From: Herbiconiux sp. A18JL235
Lineage (GTDB): Bacteria; Actinomycetota; Actinomycetes; Actinomycetales; Microbacteriaceae
DNA: 64,000 bases
Assembly (NCBI RefSeq): GCF_040939305.1
Contig: NZ_CP162511.1
Location: 186,001-250,000 of the forward strand
Reading direction: 5' to 3'
In this document: positions 59,464-64,000 of the stretch, piece by piece
Numbering within the stretch: the stretch's first letter is position 1
Layout of the letters: every line of letters starts with the position of its first letter
Notes under the pieces: generated by a model
What the model saw: only the letters and a program-made list of their open reading frames with translations
The model's database searches: none
Told to the model about the DNA's origin: nothing
Position numbers and translations under genes: made by a program

Positions 59464-60405
59464 ATGTGCACTCGCATCCTGTGGAACACCAACGGTGTCG
59501 CCACCACCGTCGCCCGCTGCATGGACTGGGCCGTCAGCGACGAGCCCGAACTCTGGTACCTGCCGGCAGGCCTCGAGCGAAGCGGGAACGCCGATGAGGA
59601 CTCCCTCACCTGGACCTCGCTGCACGGCAGCGTCGTGACCAGCATGTGGGGAATGGGCACGGTCGACGGCCTCAACGACAAGGGCCTCGCCGCCCACGCC
59701 CTCTACCTCGACCCGGAAGACGTCGCCTTCCCCGCCGCCGACGGGCGACCCTCGGTGGCCAACGCCATGTGGGTGCAGTACCTCCTCGACAACCACTCCA
59801 CCGTTGCGGAGGCCATCGCGGGCATCGACCGTGTGCGCATCACGTCACCCTTGTTCCGTGGCCTCGAGCTCGGCGTGCACATCGCCCTCGAAGACGCGAG
59901 CGGGGATTCTGCGATCATCGAGCCCCTCGACGGCACGCTCGTGGTGCACCACGGCCGCGAGTACACGGTGATGGCCAACTCACCGACTCTCGACAAGCAG
60001 CTCGCGAACCTCCGCCGGTACCGGCCGTTCGGCGGGGAGCTGCCGCCTCCTGGTGACATCACCTCGGCCGACCGGTTCGTGCGGTCGTCGTACTTCCTGC
60101 ACTACCTCCCGGAGCCCGAGAACGTCGAGGAGGCCGTGGCCGGAGTGTTCCAGCTCATCGCGAACGTGTCGGTTCCCTACGGAGCCCCGTACTCGACCGG
60201 TGACGTGTATCCGACCTGGTGGCGTGCCGGAGCCGATCTCACCGATCGCGTCTACTACTTCGGCTCCACCCGCAGCCCGAACATCTTCTGGATCACCCTC
60301 GACGACCTCGCCGACGCCGGTGAGGTGCGCAAGCTCGACCCCAGAGACCCCACCCGCGTCGGAGACCAGACCGCCGCGCTCGAACCCGCCACGCTGCTCT
60401 ACTGA
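59464..60405 (+). CDS. Linear amide C-N hydrolase (choloylglycine hydrolase/penicillin V acylase family)
   Basis: Ntn hydrolase of 313 residues. Cys 2 (MCTRILWNTNG) is the nucleophile after loss of Met; Arg and Asp of the active site are expected in VARCMDWAVS, and MGTVDGLNDKGLAAHALYL, SGDSAIIEPLDG and MANSPTLDKQL are family motifs. The group splits bile-acid amides, penicillin V or acyl-homoserine lactones; there is no signal peptide, so the enzyme is cytosolic. The substrate here is unknown. TACGCT stands seven bases before the ATG at 59464 (leaderless). Confidence 0.9.
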   Translation: MCTRILWNTNGVATTVARCMDWAVSDEPELWYLPAGLERSGNADEDSLTWTSLHGSVVTSMWGMGTVDGLNDKGLAAHALYLDPEDVAFPAADGRPSVANAMWVQYLLDNHSTVAEAIAGIDRVRITSPLFRGLELGVHIALEDASGDSAIIEPLDGTLVVHHGREYTVMANSPTLDKQLANLRRYRPFGGELPPPGDITSADRFVRSSYFLHYLPEPENVEEAVAGVFQLIANVSVPYGAPYSTGDVYPTWWRAGADLTDRVYYFGSTRSPNIFWITLDDLADAGEVRKLDPRDPTRVGDQTAALEPATLLY

Positions 60406-60512
60406 GGCGGGGCGCGCACCCGCCCCGTTTCGCGAGCAAGACGGATGCGGGGTGCGGCCGGGCGGCGCACGGCGCACGGCGCACGCCCAGTGGGGCGAGC
60501 CTATGATGACGC

Positions 60513-62171
60513 ATGAGCTGGAGGCTGTGGGCGGCGGTGGCCGGGGTGGTGTCGGCAGCGGTGGTGCTGGCGACGGCAGAGGTGGTAGCAGTCTTCGTGG
60601 GCGCCGAGTCGAGCCCCCTCTTCGCCGTCGGATCCCTGGCGATCGACCTCGCACCGCCCTGGGTGAAGAACCTCGTCATCACCCTCTTCGGCACCGGCGA
60701 CAAGATCGCCCTTCTCGTGCTGCTCGGCATCGTCGTCCTCGCCCTGGCCGCCGTCGCCGGCCTCCTCGAACGCCGCCGCCCCCCACTCGGCATCGTCCTC
60801 CTCGTCGTCGTCTCAGGCATAGCAGTCCTGGCCGTCACCACACGCGCGGGCGCCACCGCCCTCTCCGGCATCCCCACCGTCCTCGGCATGATCGCCGGCG
60901 CCCTCGTCCTCCGCCTCCTCATCTCCAGACTCCGCACCTGGGAGCGAGCCGTTCCCACCTCCGCCTCCCCCGCACCGGCCGTCCCCGGCCGCGCTGGGGG
61001 TGAAGGGGATGAGGGCTCCGGTGTGGCGGGTGTCTACGGGCAGAGCCCTCATCCCCTTCACCCCCAGCGCCCCCGAGCAACCCCTTCGACACCGACCCCC
61101 CTAGACCGCCGCCGCTTCCTCACCGCCACCGCCATCGCCGCCGTCGCATCCGTCTTCGCCGGCGTCATCGCCCGCTCCATGAACGCGACAGCCACCGCCG
61201 TGAGCGCCGTGCGCGACGCCATCACCCTCCCGGCCGCAGCGACTCCCGCGGCGTCCGTGCCGGCCGGCGCCGAGCTCGACGTCGACGGCATCACCCCCTA
61301 CGTCACCGGCAACGACTCCTTCTACCGCATCGACACCGCCCTTCAGGTGCCGCAGGTGAACGCCGACACCTGGGTGCTCAAGATCACCGGCATGGTCGAG
61401 CAGGAGGTCGAGATCAGCTTCGCCGAGCTGCTCGCCCTCCCGCTCGAGGAGCACCTCGTCACCCTCGCCTGCGTCTCGAACGAGGTGGGCGGCGACCTCA
61501 TCGGCAACGCGCTGTGGCTCGGCTACCCCATCCGCGAGCTGCTCGCCCGGGCCAAGCCGCTCGAAGGCGCCGACATGGTGCTCTCGACCAGCGTCGACGG
61601 CTTCACGGCCGGCTCTCCGCTCGACGCACTCACCGACCCCGACCGCGTGGCGATGCTCGCCGTCGGCATGAACGGCGAGCCGCTCCCCGTCGAGCACGGC
61701 TTCCCGGTGCGGATGGTCGTGGCCGGCCTCTACGGTTACGTCTCGGCGACGAAATGGGTCGTGCAGCTCGAGGTCACCCGCTTCGCCGACGCCCAGGGCT
61801 ACTGGACCCCTCGCGGCTGGTCGGCCCTCGGCCCCATCAAGACCGAGTCGCGCATCGACGTGCCCTCAGCGGGAGCGAGCGTCGCGGCCGGAACCGTGCC
61901 CGTCGCCGGCGTGGCCTGGGCCCAGCACACCGGCGTCGCGAAGGTCGAGGTGCGCATCGACGACGGCGACTGGCAGCAGGCGCAGCTCGCCGAGACCACG
62001 GGTCCCGACACCTGGGTGCAGTGGCTCTACCCGTGGGACGCCGACCCTGGCAGCCACACCATCTCGGTGCGCGCCACCGACGCCTCGGGCTACACCCAGA
62101 CCTCCGATGAGGCACCACCCGCCCCCGACGGTGCGACCGGGTGGGATGCCCACAGCGTGACGGTCAGCTGA
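60513..62171 (+). CDS. Membrane molybdopterin-dependent oxidoreductase (sulfite-oxidase fold)
   Basis: Protein of 552 residues. Four hydrophobic helices fill the first about 150 residues, a low-complexity linker (about 150-195) follows, then a second RR-type helix (DRRRFLTATAIAAVASVFAG, about 197-216) and the sulfite-oxidase-fold domain (about 270-460) with the Mo-binding Cys 320 in TLACVSNEVGGDLIGNALWLGYPI, and a Mo-co dimerisation-like immunoglobulin domain (about 460-545) with VDVPSAGASV, GVAWAQHTGVAKVEVRIDDGDWQQA. The catalytic domain should face outward. No haem motif is seen. The linker is encoded by a 28-bp perfect inverted repeat. TATGAT is five bases before the ATG. Confidence 0.88.
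   Translation: MSWRLWAAVAGVVSAAVVLATAEVVAVFVGAESSPLFAVGSLAIDLAPPWVKNLVITLFGTGDKIALLVLLGIVVLALAAVAGLLERRRPPLGIVLLVVVSGIAVLAVTTRAGATALSGIPTVLGMIAGALVLRLLISRLRTWERAVPTSASPAPAVPGRAGGEGDEGSGVAGVYGQSPHPLHPQRPRATPSTPTPLDRRRFLTATAIAAVASVFAGVIARSMNATATAVSAVRDAITLPAAATPAASVPAGAELDVDGITPYVTGNDSFYRIDTALQVPQVNADTWVLKITGMVEQEVEISFAELLALPLEEHLVTLACVSNEVGGDLIGNALWLGYPIRELLARAKPLEGADMVLSTSVDGFTAGSPLDALTDPDRVAMLAVGMNGEPLPVEHGFPVRMVVAGLYGYVSATKWVVQLEVTRFADAQGYWTPRGWSALGPIKTESRIDVPSAGASVAAGTVPVAGVAWAQHTGVAKVEVRIDDGDWQQAQLAETTGPDTWVQWLYPWDADPGSHTISVRATDASGYTQTSDEAPPAPDGATGWDAHSVTVS
60991..61070. repeat. 28-bp perfect inverted repeat inside a coding region
   Basis: The arms 60991-61018 and 61043-61070 are exact reverse complements of 28 bases (left arm begins GCGCTGGGGGTGAAGGGG) with a 24-base loop. 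The whole 80-base element is in frame and encodes residues about 160-186 of the molybdopterin protein, a Gly/Pro/His-rich linker unlike either flank. I found no other copy in the window. Confidence 0.92.
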
Positions 62172-62259
62172 CGATTGATGCGCAGAGAGCGCCCCGCGCA
62201 TCCGCCGCGTCGTGCTCGCGCCGTGTCGGCGGTGCCCCGCCCGCGCATCCGATCCGGTC

Positions 62260-64000
62260 TCAGCCGATCAGCGACGGGCGCAGGTCGCGCAGCGTGCGGT
62301 GACGGGTGAGTCGCCGCGTGCCCAGGTAGGACACCAGCAGCGCCCCGACCAGCCAGAAGAACAGGGCTCCCGCATCCGCCCCTGCCAGCGACAGGTTGCC
62401 GCCGTACATGAGCTGACGGATGCCGTCGACCGCGTGACTCATCGGCAGCACCTGGTGCAGCACCTGCAAGGGCCCGGGCAGGGTCTGCCACGGGAAGGTG
62501 CCGCCGGCGGTCACGAGCTGCAGCACCATGAGCACCAGCCCGAGGAACTGCCCGACGCTGCCCAGCAGGATGTTGAGCGCCAGGATGATCGTCGCGAACG
62601 TGGCCGAGGTGAGCGCCATGAAGCCGAACATGCCCCACGGATGCTCGACCTGGTACCCCAGGGCGACGGTGATGATGCCGAACACGGCCGCCATCTGGAT
62701 CGCCCCGAGAACCGCCGGCGTCGCCCACCCCGCGGTGGCGACCAGGAACGGCCGCTTCATCGCCGTCACCGCCCGCCGCGAGAGCGGCTTGACGATGAGG
62801 AAGAGGGCGTAGATGCCGATCCAGGCGGCGAGGCTGATGAAGAACGGGGCCATGCCGGCGCCGTAGTTGCTCGCCTTGGTGACCGCGCTGGTGTCGAGGG
62901 CGACCGGGTCGGAGATGGTCTGCGCAGCGGTCTCACGCTGGTCGGGGGTCTGGTTCGGCACGTCGTCGAGACCGCTGGCGAGGCCGTCGCGGAGGGTGCC
63001 GGCGCCGCTGTTCACCGTGTTCAACCCGGTGCTCAGGGCGCTGCTGCCGTCGACCAGCTGCTGCATGCCGTTGCTCAGATCGAGTGAGCCCTGGGCCACC
63101 TGCTGCAGCCCGCCGCTCAACTGCGACGACCCGTCGGCCGCCTGGGCGATGCCGTTCGTGAGCGCCGGGGCGCTGTCGGCGAGCTGCTGTGTGCCCGCGG
63201 CGAGTTGAGCGCTGCCGGCGGCGAGGGCGCCGATCTGCGCGTTCGCCTGCTGCACCTTGGCGTTGCCGTCGTCGATCGCGGTGCCGACCCGGTCGAGCTG
63301 GGCGAGCACCGCCGCCTTCTGTTCGGGCGTGAGGCTCGACGCATCCAGGATGGCGACGATGTCGGCGCGGGCGGCGGGAACCTGGTTCACAGCATCCTGA
63401 ACCGTGCCTGCCACCTCGTTCGCCGTCGCCGAGAGCTGGGCGTTGCCCGCGGCGATCTGCTGGGCGCCGTCGTTCAGCTGGTTCGCCTGGGCGGGCAGAT
63501 CGGCCGACCCGGTGCGCAGCTGCTGGAGGCCGGAGTCGAGCTGCTGGGCGCCGACGTTCGCGGTGCCCGCACCCTGTGCGAGCGAAAGCGCACCCGCCGA
63601 CGCGGTGGCGGTGCCGTCGGCGAGGGTCTTCGCGCCGTCGGCAGCGCTCGTGGTGCCGTCGGCGAGCTTCGTGGCGCCGTCGACGGCCTCGGTGAGGTTG
63701 CTGCGCACCGTGGCGAACCCGTTCAGCAGCGACAGGGCCGCCTCCTTGCCCACCCGCTCGGTGATGCTCGCCCGCACCTTCTCGGCCACCTGACCGGCGA
63801 TGGTGGTGGCGAGGAAGCTGTTCGTGTCGTTCGTGGTGAGCTCCACCACCGCCTGCTCGGGGGTGTCGCCGGCCGCCGAGGTGAGCGCCTTCGAGAAGTC
63901 GGGGCCGAGGGTCAGGATGAAGTCGAACTCGCCGTCGCGCACACCCTTCGCCGCCTCGGTGCCGCTCGTGACCTTCCAGCCCACCGACGCGTCGTCGAGC
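62260..64000 (-). CDS. YhgE/Pip-family membrane protein, 5' end cut by window
   Basis: A 580-residue C-terminal part of a large membrane protein; the frame is open to the window end. Residues of the visible part run from a soluble domain (TLGPDFSKALTSAAGD) through a long Gln/Ala/Leu-rich repeat stretch (about 80-340; recurring QLADG, GAQQL, SGLQQL words) that is predicted to be helical coiled coil, to six C-terminal hydrophobic helices with an ABC-2-like end (GMAPFFISLAAWIGIYALFLIVKPLSRRAVTA, VLHQVLPMSHAVDGIRQLMYGG, TRRLTRHRTLRDLRP). This layout is that of YhgE/phage-infection proteins; related ESX-type accessory proteins in Firmicutes are similar. The helical repeats stand outside the cell. 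Confidence 0.88.
   Translation of the reverse strand, partial: LDDASVGWKVTSGTEAAKGVRDGEFDFILTLGPDFSKALTSAAGDTPEQAVVELTTNDTNSFLATTIAGQVAEKVRASITERVGKEAALSLLNGFATVRSNLTEAVDGATKLADGTTSAADGAKTLADGTATASAGALSLAQGAGTANVGAQQLDSGLQQLRTGSADLPAQANQLNDGAQQIAAGNAQLSATANEVAGTVQDAVNQVPAARADIVAILDASSLTPEQKAAVLAQLDRVGTAIDDGNAKVQQANAQIGALAAGSAQLAAGTQQLADSAPALTNGIAQAADGSSQLSGGLQQVAQGSLDLSNGMQQLVDGSSALSTGLNTVNSGAGTLRDGLASGLDDVPNQTPDQRETAAQTISDPVALDTSAVTKASNYGAGMAPFFISLAAWIGIYALFLIVKPLSRRAVTAMKRPFLVATAGWATPAVLGAIQMAAVFGIITVALGYQVEHPWGMFGFMALTSATFATIILALNILLGSVGQFLGLVLMVLQLVTAGGTFPWQTLPGPLQVLHQVLPMSHAVDGIRQLMYGGNLSLAGADAGALFFWLVGALLVSYLGTRRLTRHRTLRDLRPSLIG

Overview
The window looks like chromosomal DNA of a high-GC actinomycete, most likely a member of the Microbacteriaceae (inference). 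The pointers are: very high GC with dense, often overlapping genes; a mycothiol-type maleylpyruvate isomerase; split PPOX/F420-type and LLM flavin proteins; a BioQ-type TetR regulator beside an ECF biotin transporter; Asp23/Gls24 stress genes; DUF3054 and DUF6286 proteins; two cell-wall proteins with LAxTG sortase signals; and very many copies of the octamer CGGATGCG/CGCATCCG. No tRNA, rRNA, CRISPR array, transposase, integrase or phage gene was seen.

Layout. 1-8.0 kb is surface and signalling: a subtilase-like wall protein, a histidine kinase/response regulator pair in one overlapping operon with a DUF4190 protein and a DUF3060 lipoprotein, an OmpA-like lipoprotein with eight 17-residue repeats, an AraC-CHY zinc-finger fusion and an ArsR regulator. 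8.0-16.2 kb is a catabolic patch: CitE-like lyase, amino-acid permease, PucR regulator, HpaB/DszC-like monooxygenase and two alpha/beta hydrolases. 16.2-18.8 kb is the biotin uptake operon bioY-bioM-bioN with divergent bioQ. 18.8-24.5 kb holds VOC, LLM-FAD fusion, HxlR, PPOX and the manganese transporter mntH. 24.6-29.7 kb is a second catabolic patch: MBL hydrolase, RidA, flavin reductase, monooxygenase, XRE-cupin regulator and esterase. 29.8-34.0 kb has corA and an ECF41 sigma factor flanked by an epimerase-like SDR and an NDH-2-like oxidoreductase. 34.1-36.6 kb is an Asp23/Gls24 envelope-stress operon ending in CsbD.

36.7-46.5 kb holds a second CitE-like gene, a TrmH-type methyltransferase, an MFS exporter with its TetR regulator, a Tat-exported LADTG-anchored hydrolase, argG of the E. 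coli type, a LacI regulator and an LLM monooxygenase. 46.7-53.7 kb is a six-gene operon: RidA, branched-chain-type ABC importer (with permease and ATPase fused), and a gamma-glutamyltransferase-family enzyme, behind a promoter with a perfect operator palindrome. 53.8-57.1 kb is a complete gentisate pathway with a MarR regulator. 57.2-64 kb holds an EamA exporter, small proteins, an Ntn hydrolase, a membrane molybdopterin oxidoreductase interrupted in its linker by a 28-bp perfect inverted repeat, and a truncated YhgE/Pip-family gene.

Three kinds of structure go beyond the genes. First, about two dozen genes have a -10-like hexamer (xAxxxT) 5-7 bases before the start codon, which points to leaderless transcription and fixes many start codons. 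Second, an intergenic inverted-repeat family with core GGGCGCRAAGTGCC occurs twice, and an unrelated 28-bp inverted repeat lies inside a coding region. Third, operators can be read directly at several loci (BioQ boxes, a DtxR/MntR-type box over the mntH start, an ArsR promoter, an HxlR palindrome, an ECF41 promoter).
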